Positions 10,150 through 22,839 are shown, counted from the first letter of the stretch. The stretch is 64,000 nt of DNA from Foliimonas ilicis (GCF_039939195.1 NZ_JBDUUH010000004.1:124001-188000); one strand, 5' to 3'. The notes: generated by a model from the letters alone, not told the origin. Made by a program: numbers and translations.

Positions 10150-11168
10150 GAATGCTCCTGTTGACGGGCGGAAACCTGGCCTGCGGCTGGCGCAACACCA
10201 TCCTTCTTGGCGCGGTATTCCTTGTAGGCGGCGATCAGCATGTCTTCATCGCGGTACTGCGGCACCCAGCCGAGATCGCGCTTACCCTTGGAAACGTCGA
10301 GAACGCATTCCTCGTCGGCAATCAGATATTGTTCCGGGTCCATGATCGGCATGTTTGCCCAGTCGAGCAGATCGAGCGTGCGTTTGACGGCCCAGCCGGG
10401 TGTTGGCACCAGAATGGATTTCGAGCCTGCATGTTTCACCAGATCGCCGAGCAGCTTGCGCACCGGCGGCGGGTTGAGCGAACCGAGATTATAGGCCTCG
10501 TTCGGCACGCCTGCCTTCCATGCAAGCCGCGCAGCCTCGGCGCAATCGAACACGGAAATGAACTGGTACGGGTTCTTGCCTGAACCGATCATCGGGACCG
10601 GCATGTTCCAGTCGATCAGCTTGAACAGCTTTTCGAGGATGCCCAGACGCCCCGGCCCGATGATAAGGCGCGGACGAAACAGCGAAATATTCATACCGCG
10701 TTCGCGCCAGCCCACGGCGAGTTCCTCGGTCTTCAGCTTGGAAAACCCGTATTCGCCAAGCGGCGCGACCGGATGATCCTCGGTCATCGGGTACGTCATC
10801 GTATGGCCGTAGATCATGTCGGTGGTGAAATGCACGAGCTTGGGCGCACCGGCCTTGTCCATCGCCGCAACGATATTTTCCGTACCGTGAACATTCACCG
10901 GCCAGAAGAAATCGTGACGCTTGGCGCGAACCTGCAACGGCGACAGCATCTTGGCGGACAGATTGTAGACCATGTCGTCCGGCTTGATGCCGACTGCATG
11001 GACCGCCGCCTGATCGGTCACGTCGCATTGCACGAAGCGCGCCTGCCGGTAATGGGCGAGATCGCCTTTCGCGATGTCGGCGACGATGACTTCCTCGCCA
11101 TCGGCAAGCAGTTTTGGAGCAAGATGGCGGCCGACAAAGCCGTCGCCACCAAAAATAACATGTCTCAT
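10146..11168 (-). CDS. NAD-dependent epimerase/dehydratase (extended SDR)
   Basis: 340-aa extended short-chain dehydrogenase. The Rossmann motif is GGDGFVGRHL near the N-terminus, and the catalytic YxxxK is YGFSK, preceded by a TTDMIYG segment; the C-terminal part matches the sugar-binding half of UDP-sugar epimerases. In the mycobacterial pathway the 2-keto intermediate made by DprE1 is reduced by a classical SDR, DprE2. No DprE2-sized SDR is seen here, so this protein is the candidate reductase or epimerase. Overlaps both neighbours by 4 bases (ATGA). Confidence 0.8.
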
Positions 11169-11599
11169 CGGGCAAGCTCGCTGGTCTTGACGGTTTCGGA
11201 ATTGGCGGAAATCACCGGCTCTTCATGGCCGCTCCCACCCTGCGCAATCAGCACCGTGCCGACGCAGATAGCGGCGATACCGGCAATGCGCCATGCGTTG
11301 AGATCTTCGCGGAACACGAAATAGGCGAACACGGCGACCGCAACATAGGCAAGGCTGAGGAAAGGATAGGCGAAGGAAAGTTCGACCTTCGAAAGCACAT
11401 AGAGATGCGACGCCATCGAAATGACGAAGGTGAACAATCCAAGGAAAATCCACGGGCTGAACACGATCTGCAACAGCTTGATGATCGGGTTGACGCCCGC
11501 AAAGCTGATCGGCCCAAGCGTCATCATGCCATGCTTCAGCATCAATTGTGCCGCTGCATTGGTCATGACCGTAAACAGAATGAAGCCGATATATTTCAT
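11165..11599 (-). CDS. EamA/SMR-like four-helix membrane protein (ArnE-type)
   Basis: 144-aa protein with four transmembrane segments spanning about residues 3-120 (LFTVMTNAAAQLMLK at the start, AGIAAICVGTVLIAQG at the end) and a polar C-terminal tail. Single-module EamA/SMR proteins of this size include ArnE/ArnF, which flip undecaprenyl-phosphate aminoarabinose. In this operon a lipid-linked sugar flippase is the obvious role, inferred from context. A palindromic operator-like sequence lies 45 bases upstream of its start, and 83 bases separate it from the preceding gene, so it may head a sub-operon. Confidence 0.75.
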   Translation of the reverse strand: MKYIGFILFTVMTNAAAQLMLKHGMMTLGPISFAGVNPIIKLLQIVFSPWIFLGLFTFVISMASHLYVLSKVELSFAYPFLSLAYVAVAVFAYFVFREDLNAWRIAGIAAICVGTVLIAQGGSGHEEPVISANSETVKTSELAR

Positions 11600-11643
11600 G
11601 CCTACCCCTCTGTGGCACTTGTATTTTAGCAGCCGGAAATATT

Positions 11644-11671
11644 CCGTGAAATTATAGTGATAATTTTACGG
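11644..11671. promoter_or_regulatory. 28-bp palindromic operator
   Basis: CCGTGAAATTAT and ATAATTTTACGG are inverted 12-bp arms with one mismatch around AGTG. The site lies between the DprE1-like gene and the SMR-like gene. Nearly the same sequence occurs twice upstream of the XRE-cupin regulator at 24624-24690, including the following GGAAAT, so a common regulator is likely. Confidence 0.65.
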
Positions 11672-11682
11672 AAATACCTCTT

Positions 11683-13044
11683 TTATTCTGCGGCCTGTGC
11701 ATCCCCGCAATGCCGCGCCTGAAGCACCTTTGCAGTCCTGTTCCAGAAGTCCGATGTGAACGCCGGATCGCGAAGCAGTTCCAGCCGCTGCCAGCCCGGG
11801 AATGACGCGCAAAACGTCTCGGCGCTCATGCGCGCATCCTTGTACGGATTGACCGCGCCGCCTGCATCGACGGTAATCGCATCGAGTTCGCGCAGCAGCT
11901 TCAAGGTCTTCTCGCCGCGATTTGGAAAATCGAGCGTCAGCGTGAAACCCGGCCTCGGAAACGACAGGATGCCCGGCGAGCGTGCATTGCCGAAGCGCTT
12001 GAGCACGGTCAGGAACGAACCCTGCCCTGCCTTGCGCGCAGCCTCGAGCATGATCGGCACAGCAAAGCGCGCGCTGTCTTCCGGCAGCACGCTCTGGTGC
12101 TGGAAAAGGCCCCTTGGACCGTAAAGCCTGTTCCAATCGCCGACACCGTCCAGCGGGAAGAAGAAGCCTTGGTAATTGACGTTATGCGGCGCGGTTGAAC
12201 GGCTCTTCTTCCAGCGATAAGCGGCGTTGAACGCCGTCAGGAACGGCCGGTTCAACACGTTGAGCGGCGGCTGGAACGGCACCGAGAGCCGCGACTGTGC
12301 ATCACCAACGGCCCGCGATCCGCTTTTTGCGTGATTGCCGGTGAAGAGCAGGCCCCTGCCCGCACCACGTCCGCCCGCAAGCTGATCGATCCACGCTACC
12401 GCATATTCGTTTTCTTCATCCGCCGAACCGACAAGTCCGAAGAACTCTTCGAGGTTTCCGAACGGCCTAACTTCCTCGACAATATCGAGCGATGGCACGC
12501 GCATAAGCCGGATACGCGCGGTCAAAACGATGCCGGTCAGCCCCATTCCGCCGATCGTCGCCCAGAACAGGCGCGTGTTCGAACTCAACGAGCATTCATG
12601 AATAGTGCCGTCAGAACGCAGCAGCGTGAAGGATTCGACATGGCAGCCGAACGTGCCGCGACGATGGTGGTTCTTACCATGGACATCATTGGCAATCGCG
12701 CCGCCCAGCGTCACGAATTGCGTGCCCGGAACGACTGCCGGAAAGAAGCCGTATGGCGCGGCATAGGCAATTATGTCGGCTAGGAAAACGCCGGCTTCGG
12801 CTTCCAGAACGCCGGTTTCTTCATGAAACGAAATGATGCGCTTCATCGGGCGCATATCGACAAGCGAACCGCCGCTGTTCTGGCAGGTATCGCCATAGGA
12901 ACGGCCATTGCCATAAGCCAGCAGGGAATCTTTCGCAGCCTTTCCCGACTGCAGTAGCGCAACGGCATCCACTGCATTCATGGCGCGCGGTTCGCGCTGC
13001 CCGGCAAGCCCGAAGCTTTTATAGCGATTGGCGCTCAGTCCCAA
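11683..13044 (-). CDS. DprE1-like FAD-dependent oxidase (decaprenylphosphoryl-ribose 2-oxidase family)
   Basis: 453-aa FAD-binding oxidoreductase of the vanillyl-alcohol oxidase fold. The FAD domain shows GNGRSYGD, PGTQFVTLGGAIANDVHGK and FWATIGGMGLTGIV, and the cap domain shows YGPRGLFQHQ; these blocks match mycobacterial DprE1 closely. DprE1 oxidises the 2-OH of decaprenylphosphoryl-ribose to the keto form. Start set at TTG 13044, where similarity to the family begins; it overlaps the end of the UbiA gene by 10 bases. The position right after a UbiA-type phosphoribosyltransferase strengthens the assignment. The Cys that benzothiazinone drugs modify in M. tuberculosis (NICVDFP) is Leu here (TLTLDFP). 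Confidence 0.8.
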   Translation of the reverse strand: MGLSANRYKSFGLAGQREPRAMNAVDAVALLQSGKAAKDSLLAYGNGRSYGDTCQNSGGSLVDMRPMKRIISFHEETGVLEAEAGVFLADIIAYAAPYGFFPAVVPGTQFVTLGGAIANDVHGKNHHRRGTFGCHVESFTLLRSDGTIHECSLSSNTRLFWATIGGMGLTGIVLTARIRLMRVPSLDIVEEVRPFGNLEEFFGLVGSADEENEYAVAWIDQLAGGRGAGRGLLFTGNHAKSGSRAVGDAQSRLSVPFQPPLNVLNRPFLTAFNAAYRWKKSRSTAPHNVNYQGFFFPLDGVGDWNRLYGPRGLFQHQSVLPEDSARFAVPIMLEAARKAGQGSFLTVLKRFGNARSPGILSFPRPGFTLTLDFPNRGEKTLKLLRELDAITVDAGGAVNPYKDARMSAETFCASFPGWQRLELLRDPAFTSDFWNRTAKVLQARHCGDAQAAE

Positions 13045-14495
13045 AGCCCCGCCCCCAAAAGCATCAGCGCACCGCCGAGGATGAAAAGCTGGCTGCGCCA
13101 ATCCCTGATGATGAAGACGACCGGATCGTCATTCATCTCGTCGCGCCGCGCCAGAATCCAGACGCGCATGGTGAGGTAGAGAACGATGGGCGCCAGCGGC
13201 CAGACCATCCACGGATGCGGGTAAAGTTCGCGTACGGCCGCGCTGTCGATGTAGAGCGCCAGAACCAGCACCGCCGAAAAGGCCGATGCCATGCCTGCCT
13301 GCGCGATGACATCCTGATCTTCGGCGCGGTAGCCGCGACCGGCGATCCGCTCGCCCCGCACGAGGTCGGAGGAGCGCAACTCAACGAAGCGTTTGACCAG
13401 TGCGAAGGATAGGAAAAAGAAGATGGAGAAGGCAAGCAGCCAGAAGGACACATCGACTTCCGTGGCGGCGGCACCGGCGAGAATGCGCATCGTGTAGAGG
13501 CCCGCCAGCGTCAGCACGTCGATCAGCAGCATACGTTTCACTGCGACGGAATAGGCCGTCGTCGCAATCAGATAGCCAAGCAGCGTAACAGCGAACTGCC
13601 ACGGCAGAAACGCTGCGGCAGCAAAGCTGATGCAGAGCAGAACGAAGGTGGAGCTCAACCCGAAGGGGATCGAAAGCGCGCCGCTTGCGAAGGGGCGCTC
13701 GCGCTTGGTCGGATGCTTGCGGTCCAGCGAAAGATCGAAAAAATCATTGATGATATAGATTGCGGATGCCGCAGCGCTGAACGAAATGAACGCGAGCAGG
13801 CATTCGACGAACATCTGAAAGTTCAGATATTCATGCGAAAGCACCATCGGCACGGCGATCAGCGAATTCTTCAGCCATTGATGCACACGCAGCATCTTGC
13901 GCACGGATCGGAGCGTCGGCTGCGATCCGGGCATCAGCTCGCCGCCATTCTTCGCATGCCAGCGAGCCGCGGCCCGATCGGGTGCGACGATGATAGCCTC
14001 GCGGGCAGCGTCGAAGACCTTCAAATCGTGACGGCTATTGCCTGCGTAATCGAAACCGCCATCGCCATAGGCCGATACAAGTGCAGCGCGTTTTCTGGCC
14101 GAGGTGAGATTGTCGAACCCGTCCGTTGCAAGAACCGCATCGAATACGCCCAGATGGCGCGCGATGGCTTCGGCGAATTTGCGCGGCGTGCCGGTGGCCA
14201 GCACGATGCTGCGTCCCCGCGCTCGCTCCTGGCGAAGTCGAACCATCAGCTCTTCACGGTAAGGCAATGTGGCAGGTTCAATGTCGATGCGCTGCGCAAT
14301 CGCCTGTTTCAGCCCGGCCGGGCCTTTCAAAAGCCAGAACGGCAATAGAAAAATGCAAAAGGGATGCTTTCTTAACAGAAGGAACAATCCCTCCCAAAGA
14401 AGATCGGTCACGATCAAGGTGCCGTCGAGATCGACGGCAAGCGGAATTGCTTTGCTTTGCGGCCGCAAATCCATTGCTTTTTGCCCAGCGTTCAC
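13035..14495 (-). CDS. HAD phosphatase-UbiA prenyltransferase fusion (decaprenyl-phosphate phosphoribosyltransferase-like)
   Basis: 486-aa fusion. Residues about 17-190 are a HAD phosphatase (nucleophile motif VDLDGTL, then VLATGTP and a late YAGNSRHDLKVF acidic motif). Residues about 200-485 are a UbiA integral-membrane transferase with the metal motif NDFFDLSLD and the KRERPFASG segment. Rv3806c of M. tuberculosis moves phosphoribose from PRPP to decaprenyl phosphate, and a separate phosphatase then removes the 5-phosphate; here both activities could sit in one chain. First gene of the operon. GTG 14495 or ATG 14474 may be the start. Azorhizobium NoeC is a related UbiA protein used for Nod-factor arabinosylation. 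Confidence 0.8.
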   Translation of the reverse strand: MNAGQKAMDLRPQSKAIPLAVDLDGTLIVTDLLWEGLFLLLRKHPFCIFLLPFWLLKGPAGLKQAIAQRIDIEPATLPYREELMVRLRQERARGRSIVLATGTPRKFAEAIARHLGVFDAVLATDGFDNLTSARKRAALVSAYGDGGFDYAGNSRHDLKVFDAAREAIIVAPDRAAARWHAKNGGELMPGSQPTLRSVRKMLRVHQWLKNSLIAVPMVLSHEYLNFQMFVECLLAFISFSAAASAIYIINDFFDLSLDRKHPTKRERPFASGALSIPFGLSSTFVLLCISFAAAAFLPWQFAVTLLGYLIATTAYSVAVKRMLLIDVLTLAGLYTMRILAGAAATEVDVSFWLLAFSIFFFLSFALVKRFVELRSSDLVRGERIAGRGYRAEDQDVIAQAGMASAFSAVLVLALYIDSAAVRELYPHPWMVWPLAPIVLYLTMRVWILARRDEMNDDPVVFIIRDWRSQLFILGGALMLLGAGLWD

Positions 14496-14623
14496 AGTAC
14501 TGCCCCGTTTTGTCTCGGGTGCTATAGCCTTTTTGGCCTACGGAACTGTAAACTGGAGGACAAGCCGCTCCCTTTCAGTCCGCATTTCATATTGCATCGT
14601 TAAAACGTTGTTACCACAAACAG

Positions 14624-14647
14624 AAAAGGCCGGGAAATCCCGGCCTT
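14624..14647 (-). terminator. Rho-independent terminator
   Basis: On the minus strand AAGGCCGGG-ATTT-CCCGGCCTT is followed by TTCTG. It lies 25 bases after the stop of the small exported protein gene and separates it from the pentose-lipid operon. Confidence 0.8.
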
Positions 14648-14671
14648 CACAAATCGGCTTTTACTCGGCGA

Positions 14672-14932
14672 TTACTTGATACGCGCAGTGCCGTCGATGA
14701 TCTCGATGCTCTCGCTGCCGGTCAGTGCTTCGCGGTCGCCATTGGGCATGGTGACGAAGCAGCCGCTGTCGCAGAAATCGACGGTCTGGCCCGATGCGAT
14801 TGCGAGTTCGGACTTGCTGCTGCCTTCAGTGACGATCAGAGTACGCGTTTCCGCGTCCCGGTTGACTGCACTTGCCGCAAACGCAGAACCGGACACCAGC
14901 ATCGCCGCAAACGTAACGCAGAACTTGTTCAT
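14672..14932 (-). CDS. Small exported protein of unknown function
   Basis: 86-aa protein with a clear signal peptide (MNKFCVTFAAMLVSGSAFA, cleavage after AFA-A). The mature 65 residues are acidic to neutral and carry a Cys pair in DFCDSGCFV that could form a disulfide in the periplasm. The start ATG at 14932 is chosen because it begins the signal peptide; an in-frame extension upstream has no such logic. A terminator follows directly, so it is probably monocistronic. I recognise no family. Confidence 0.7.
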   Translation of the reverse strand: MNKFCVTFAAMLVSGSAFAASAVNRDAETRTLIVTEGSSKSELAIASGQTVDFCDSGCFVTMPNGDREALTGSESIEIIDGTARIK

Positions 14933-15067
14933 CGTCTTTCCGGTGTTTCCACCGTCCCTGTTGCCATGCAAGGCATTTTCGCCCTTTGCATGCACCTTAT
15001 AGGACAGCGAAACTGAACCGCAACTGAATGACACGTTCACGCCACATTTTGTGACTTGACGCGGGAG

Positions 15068-17512
15068 CTAGGCCGGATCGGGTTTGCGTTTGCGCTTTCC
15101 TGCCGGTTCTTCGGGGACCGGATCGTCCTGCTCGACATAGATTTCGGTATCGGGTTCGGCCTCTTTGGCGGCCCGCCAATGTTCGCGCGCGGTCGAAGGA
15201 ATATCGATATCGGCCTCGTCGAACGCCTCCAGTATCGCAAACCGGATATCGTTCTGGACCGTTCCGCCATTGTTGATGTCGGCAAGGAACACGCGAACCT
15301 CGAATTCGACTGCGGCAGTGCCGAAATTCGCAAAAAGCACGAAAGGTTCGGGATTTTTCAGCACCAGCGGATGCGACCGCGCGATTTCAAGCAGGAGCGC
15401 ATGTGCCTGCTTGATGTCGCTGTCATAGGCGATATTCACCTTTATATCGACGCGGCCAATCTTGTTGCGATGCGTCCAATTGCCGACCGCGCTGTTGATG
15501 AATTCGGAATTGGGCAGGATGACCGTCTGGCGCTGGAAGGTCTCGATCTCGGTAGCGCGCACGCTGATCTTGCGCACCGTGCCGGAAAAGGCGCCCGCAA
15601 CCACCCAGTCACCGACCTTGAACGGCCGCTCTACCAGCAGGATCAGGCCCGAAACGAAGTTCGACACGATATTCTGGAGACCAAAGCCGATACCCAGAGA
15701 GAGCGCACCGGCGACGAGTGCGAGATTGGAAAGGTCAAGCCCCGCAGCCGAGATGCCCATGATGAGGGCCAGCGCGATACCGGCATAGCCGACGACCAGC
15801 CGGATGGAATTGCGCACGCCGGCATCGACCTTGCCACGCGCCATCACGGAGCCGTCGAGCCAGCCCTGGAACCAGCGCACGATGAAATAAACGACAGCGA
15901 AGATCAGAATGCCGCTCAACAAGCCGATGGGCGAGAACGAGAATGTTCCGATCTGGAAGCCCGTCGCGAATTTATAGAGCCAGGTCTGCATATCGCCGAA
16001 CTGGAAACCCCATTGCAGAAGTATCAACGGCAGACCGACCAGCACGATGAATATGTTGATGGCGATGCTGGCCAGCAGCCCCATCTGGTCGAGCGAGCTT
16101 TCTTCCGAATTGAAGAAACGCTGATACCATTGGCCGAAGCCGGTCGAGGCAAAGCCGCCCTCTTCCGATACGGCCCGCGCCGACAGGAAGCCGATATACA
16201 TTGTCGTCAGTATCGCGCCATTGACCACGATCTGCTGCGAGAGAAAGCGCGACAGACCGATATAGCCGAGCAGCGCCGAGATGATCGTTCCGCCGCCAAG
16301 CACAAACAGCAGATAGCGAAGCAGCCGCGGCCATGGCTTCGGCTGGCCTTCCTCGTCCGAAAACGGCTTCACCAGCGCGATGAATATCACCAATATGCCG
16401 ATGATAACCGTGGAGATAAGTGCCTCGCCCACCGTCAATTGCAGAGGGGAACCAAGCACGCGGTAGACCGTGCTCAGAAACGAATCCAGGCCGGAGAAAA
16501 AGGCGGTCGCGAAGATCAGCAGGACCAGAAATCGCGCCGGTTTCGTCTCTACAGGTATCAGGCGCCAGTTCGGCAGCTTCGGCGATAGCACCGCAACGCT
16601 CAACCGGTGAACGAAAAACACGATCGATACGACGTAGACGAGTGACCACAGCATGATGCCGATGTCGCCACGCAGGATCGCGAAATAGTCATATAGAAAA
16701 TAGATGACGCCGAAAAACACGGCGAGCGACACAGAGGGAACGAGCGTCGACCAGAAAGCAACCGACAGACGGCTGAGATAGGACGGATCCTCAACGTCTT
16801 CATTTGCCTCGAACGCCCTGCCGAACAGGCGCCTTCCGCCGAACAACATGACCGCCGCCGCAATCAGTGCGAGCAGCGTGGCGGCGATGACGGATTCGAG
16901 TTTGAAATTGAAGACGAAAGTCAGCCAGGAGGAAATGACGCGGTAGAGCTTCATTCCTTCACTGTGGAATGCCGCCCATACATCGCCGAACAGCCCGTAA
17001 TTGACATCGTAGCGGCTCGTCAAAAGTTTCGCGAACAGATCGCGCCGCAATTCGACAATTTTCTCGATAAGCGCGCTGATGCGTATCGACAAATTCTCGG
17101 CCAGACCGAGCACGGCGTTTATTTCCGCCTTCTCTGCAAGCAGATTCTGCCGTTCGGTGCGCACCAGATCAGGTTCGGGCGTTGCCCCATCCGCCGGGGC
17201 CGGGCCGAGTTGCTCGAGACGCCCGTTTATTTCGGAAAGGCGCGGACGGAAGGCAACGCCGCTCTGCAGCGCCTCCTGCACCAGCGTTTCAAGCCGCATG
17301 CGGACTTCGAGCAGCTTGTTGTCGTCGGTCTCATCGGCCGAGACTTTCTTTTCGATCTCGTCGACGCGCTTCGAGATACCCTCGATCACCCGTTGCTGCG
17401 TCTCGACCAGCGATGAGCCACTGGCGGGCACAGCCGCCGGCTGCGCCATCAATGGCGAGCAGAAAAGCAGAATGATAAAAGCGGCGATGCGACTGATCGT
17501 AGAGAAGGACAT
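15068..17512 (-). CDS. Large MscS-family mechanosensitive channel with DUF3772
   Basis: 814-aa membrane protein. A signal peptide (residues 1-22, ends PLMAQPA) leads into a coiled-coil-prone periplasmic DUF3772 region (about 30-200), then about ten transmembrane segments. The pore helix and MscS beta domain lie at about 590-740 (ALSLGIGFGLQNIVSNFVSG, then PFKVGDWVV), and the C-terminus is charged. Such proteins release solutes on hypo-osmotic shock or sense membrane tension. ATG 17512 is chosen because the signal peptide begins there. Divergent from soxB, with 198 bases between. Confidence 0.85.
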   Translation of the reverse strand: MSFSTISRIAAFIILLFCSPLMAQPAAVPASGSSLVETQQRVIEGISKRVDEIEKKVSADETDDNKLLEVRMRLETLVQEALQSGVAFRPRLSEINGRLEQLGPAPADGATPEPDLVRTERQNLLAEKAEINAVLGLAENLSIRISALIEKIVELRRDLFAKLLTSRYDVNYGLFGDVWAAFHSEGMKLYRVISSWLTFVFNFKLESVIAATLLALIAAAVMLFGGRRLFGRAFEANEDVEDPSYLSRLSVAFWSTLVPSVSLAVFFGVIYFLYDYFAILRGDIGIMLWSLVYVVSIVFFVHRLSVAVLSPKLPNWRLIPVETKPARFLVLLIFATAFFSGLDSFLSTVYRVLGSPLQLTVGEALISTVIIGILVIFIALVKPFSDEEGQPKPWPRLLRYLLFVLGGGTIISALLGYIGLSRFLSQQIVVNGAILTTMYIGFLSARAVSEEGGFASTGFGQWYQRFFNSEESSLDQMGLLASIAINIFIVLVGLPLILLQWGFQFGDMQTWLYKFATGFQIGTFSFSPIGLLSGILIFAVVYFIVRWFQGWLDGSVMARGKVDAGVRNSIRLVVGYAGIALALIMGISAAGLDLSNLALVAGALSLGIGFGLQNIVSNFVSGLILLVERPFKVGDWVVAGAFSGTVRKISVRATEIETFQRQTVILPNSEFINSAVGNWTHRNKIGRVDIKVNIAYDSDIKQAHALLLEIARSHPLVLKNPEPFVLFANFGTAAVEFEVRVFLADINNGGTVQNDIRFAILEAFDEADIDIPSTAREHWRAAKEAEPDTEIYVEQDDPVPEEPAGKRKRKPDPA

Positions 17513-17710
17513 GGTTCGCGGACGACTCACAAGCTCGAGCGATTGGCCGTATAGGCCACATACTGATAAAGATGCGGTTGTTTTCGGGCAAGTCGCCTGA
17601 AATTTATACCGGCAGGAAGTCGGACAGTTGAAAAGCCATGGCGCAATCTTGGCTTTCATGGGCTGCCCTGCTCTATAGTCTGCCGCATTGCCTAACCGGA
17701 AACTGGAATC

Positions 17711-18970
17711 ATGGCCGAATATTCAGCCTTCGCGCTTCTCAAGAACGCGTTGAATGGCAACAAGGACTGGAAACCGGCATGGCGCAAGCCAGACCCCAAA
17801 CCCTCCTACGACGTGATTATCGTCGGCGGTGGCGGACACGGACTTTCCACCGCCTATTATCTGGCGAAAGAACACGGCATCACCAATGTCGCCGTGCTGG
17901 AAAAGGGCTATCTGGGCTCCGGCAACGTCGGCCGCAACACGACCGCCGTGCGCTCGAACTACCTCTTGCCTGAAAATATCCGCTTCTACGAGCATTCGAT
18001 GAAGCTTTGGGAAAATCTCTCGCACGATCTGAACTACAACGTCATGTTCTCGCAGCGCGGCGTGCTCAATCTCGCCCATACGCCCGGCCAGATCGACGAG
18101 CTCGCCCGCAAGGGCAACGCCATGCGCCATGAGGGCGTCGATGCAGAATTGATGACACCAGCACAGATTGCACGACTGGCGCCCGGCCTCGACATTTCGA
18201 ACACGGCACGCTTCCCGATCCTCGGCGGCCTGATGCAGCGCAGTGCTGGCACCGCACGCCACGACGCCGTCGCATGGGGCTATGCACGCGGCGCGGACCG
18301 GCGCGGCGTCGACATCCTTGAAAATTGCGAAGTCACCGGCTTTCTGCGTGAAGGCGACAAGATCGTCGGCGTCACCACCACGCGCGGCGAAATCCGCGCG
18401 AAAAAGGTCGCGGTCGCCGTCGCGGGCTCAACCGGTCGCGTCATGAAGCTTGCAGGCATCGACACGATGCCCATCGAAAGCCATGTGCTTCAGGCATTCG
18501 TCTCGGAATCGGTCAAGCCGATCCTCGACACTGTCATGACCTTCGGCATGGGCCACTTTTATGTTTCGCAATCCGACAAGGGCGGCCTCGTCTATGGCGG
18601 CGACATCGACGGCTACAACAGCTACGCCCAGCGCGGAAATCTGCCCATCGTCGAAGATGTGATGAGCGAAATGCTGACGCTCTTTCCGGGGCTGGCGCGC
18701 CTTCGCGTGCTGCGCTCATGGGGCGGCGTCTGCGACATGTCGATGGACGGCTCGCCGATCATCACCACTGGCCCGCTGCCCGGCATGTATCTGAACACCG
18801 GCTGGTGTTATGGCGGCTTCAAGGCGACGCCAGCTTCGGGCTTTTGCTTCGCCTGGACGATCGCCAAGGACGCGCCGCACGAACTGAACGCGCCATTCAC
18901 GCTCGACCGTTTCCAACGCGGCCTCGTGATCGACGACAAGGGCCAGGGCGCAACGCCCCGCCTTCATTGA
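17711..18970 (+). CDS. soxB: Sarcosine oxidase beta subunit
   Basis: 419-aa subunit of heterotetrameric sarcosine oxidase, which converts sarcosine to glycine with formation of 5,10-methylene-tetrahydrofolate and hydrogen peroxide. The FAD motif is VIIVGGGGHGLSTAYYL near residue 40. The covalent FMN ligand region appears as SAGTARHDAVAW, and WGGVCDMSMDGSPI near the C-terminus is typical of the beta subunit. First gene of soxBDAG, 13 bases before soxD. The operon is likely under the GbdR-type regulator at the left end of the window; this is inferred from the pathway, not from a recognised site. Confidence 0.95.
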   Translation: MAEYSAFALLKNALNGNKDWKPAWRKPDPKPSYDVIIVGGGGHGLSTAYYLAKEHGITNVAVLEKGYLGSGNVGRNTTAVRSNYLLPENIRFYEHSMKLWENLSHDLNYNVMFSQRGVLNLAHTPGQIDELARKGNAMRHEGVDAELMTPAQIARLAPGLDISNTARFPILGGLMQRSAGTARHDAVAWGYARGADRRGVDILENCEVTGFLREGDKIVGVTTTRGEIRAKKVAVAVAGSTGRVMKLAGIDTMPIESHVLQAFVSESVKPILDTVMTFGMGHFYVSQSDKGGLVYGGDIDGYNSYAQRGNLPIVEDVMSEMLTLFPGLARLRVLRSWGGVCDMSMDGSPIITTGPLPGMYLNTGWCYGGFKATPASGFCFAWTIAKDAPHELNAPFTLDRFQRGLVIDDKGQGATPRLH

Positions 18971-18983
18971 AGCGGACATTCCG

Positions 18984-19240
18984 ATGCTGATTACCTGCCC
19001 CTATTGCGGCCCGCGCGACGCTTCCGAATACACCTATCAGGGAGACGGCAACCGCCCGCGCCCGGATCAGGCCTCGACCGATCAGGCCGCCTGGAACACC
19101 TATGTTTACGAGCGGCTGAACCCGGCCGGCGAGCACAATGAAATCTGGCAGCACTCCGGCGGATGCCGCGCGCATCTGCGCGTCGTTCGCGACACCCTCA
19201 CCCACGTAATTTCGAGCGTCAGCTTCATGGAGCGCGCATC

Positions 19241-19244
<4 letters not shown>
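18984..19244 (+). CDS. soxD: Sarcosine oxidase delta subunit
   Basis: 86-aa zinc-binding subunit of sarcosine oxidase. The zinc ligands are visible as CPYCG near the N-terminus and HSGGC further on, matching the Cys-Cys-His-Cys pattern of the family. It has no known catalytic role and stabilises the alpha-beta core. Its stop overlaps the ATG of soxA (ATGA). Confidence 0.95.
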
Positions 19245-22235
<2,991 letters not shown>

Positions 22236-22243
<8 letters not shown>

Positions 22244-22823
22244 TCAATTGTCGCCTTTGCAGCCGGTCCTGAAACCCGGCTCGCTTGGAAATTTCACGCG
22301 CGGAACCGGTGTCACTCTCAGCGAAACCGCACCCGGCTCCATCGTTCAGGTTGCAGGCTGGCCGGGGCAGGAGAAGGCACTTATAGCTGCCATTTCCAGC
22401 GTCACCGGGCTTTCCTTCGGTGATGGGCCAGGTGCCGGAACATCGGTCGATGGAAAAGCCGCGTTCGGCATCGCACCGCGCAGATTTCTAATCATGGATG
22501 ACAGTGAAGATTTGGCAAACCGCCTGACCGCAGGCGTTTCGGAAGCAATCGGCACAGTCACCGATCTTTCACATGGCCGCACGGCACTTCGCGTATTTGG
22601 CCCGAAAGCAGAATGGGTTCTGGCAAAAATCTTCGCTCTGGATTTTTCGCCATCCGCCTTTCCCGAAGGTGCGGGCCGCTCGACCACGCATCACGAGATT
22701 TTCACGCAAATCCAGCGAACCGGCCCCTCGCAATTCGACCTCTACGTCTTCCGCTCATTCGCCCGCAGCTTCTGGCACGTGCTGTGCCACGCGGCCGAAG
22801 AAGTGGGCTATGAAGTCAGGTAG
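22236..22823 (+). CDS. soxG: Sarcosine oxidase gamma subunit
   Basis: 195-aa subunit with a GcvT-like small fold (DLSHGRTALRVFGPKAEWVLAK). It completes the heterotetramer and overlaps soxA by 8 bases. Family length is usually 180-200 aa. C-terminal SFARSFWHVLCHAAEEVGYEV is well conserved in the family. Confidence 0.92.
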
Positions 22824-22839
22824 GCGACGGAACGTCTCA

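Noticed and set aside
15056..16588. A 510-codon open frame on the plus strand
   Set aside because: It runs antisense to the MscS-family gene and its product is Arg/His/Asp-rich low-complexity sequence with no family; it mirrors the codon bias of the true gene.
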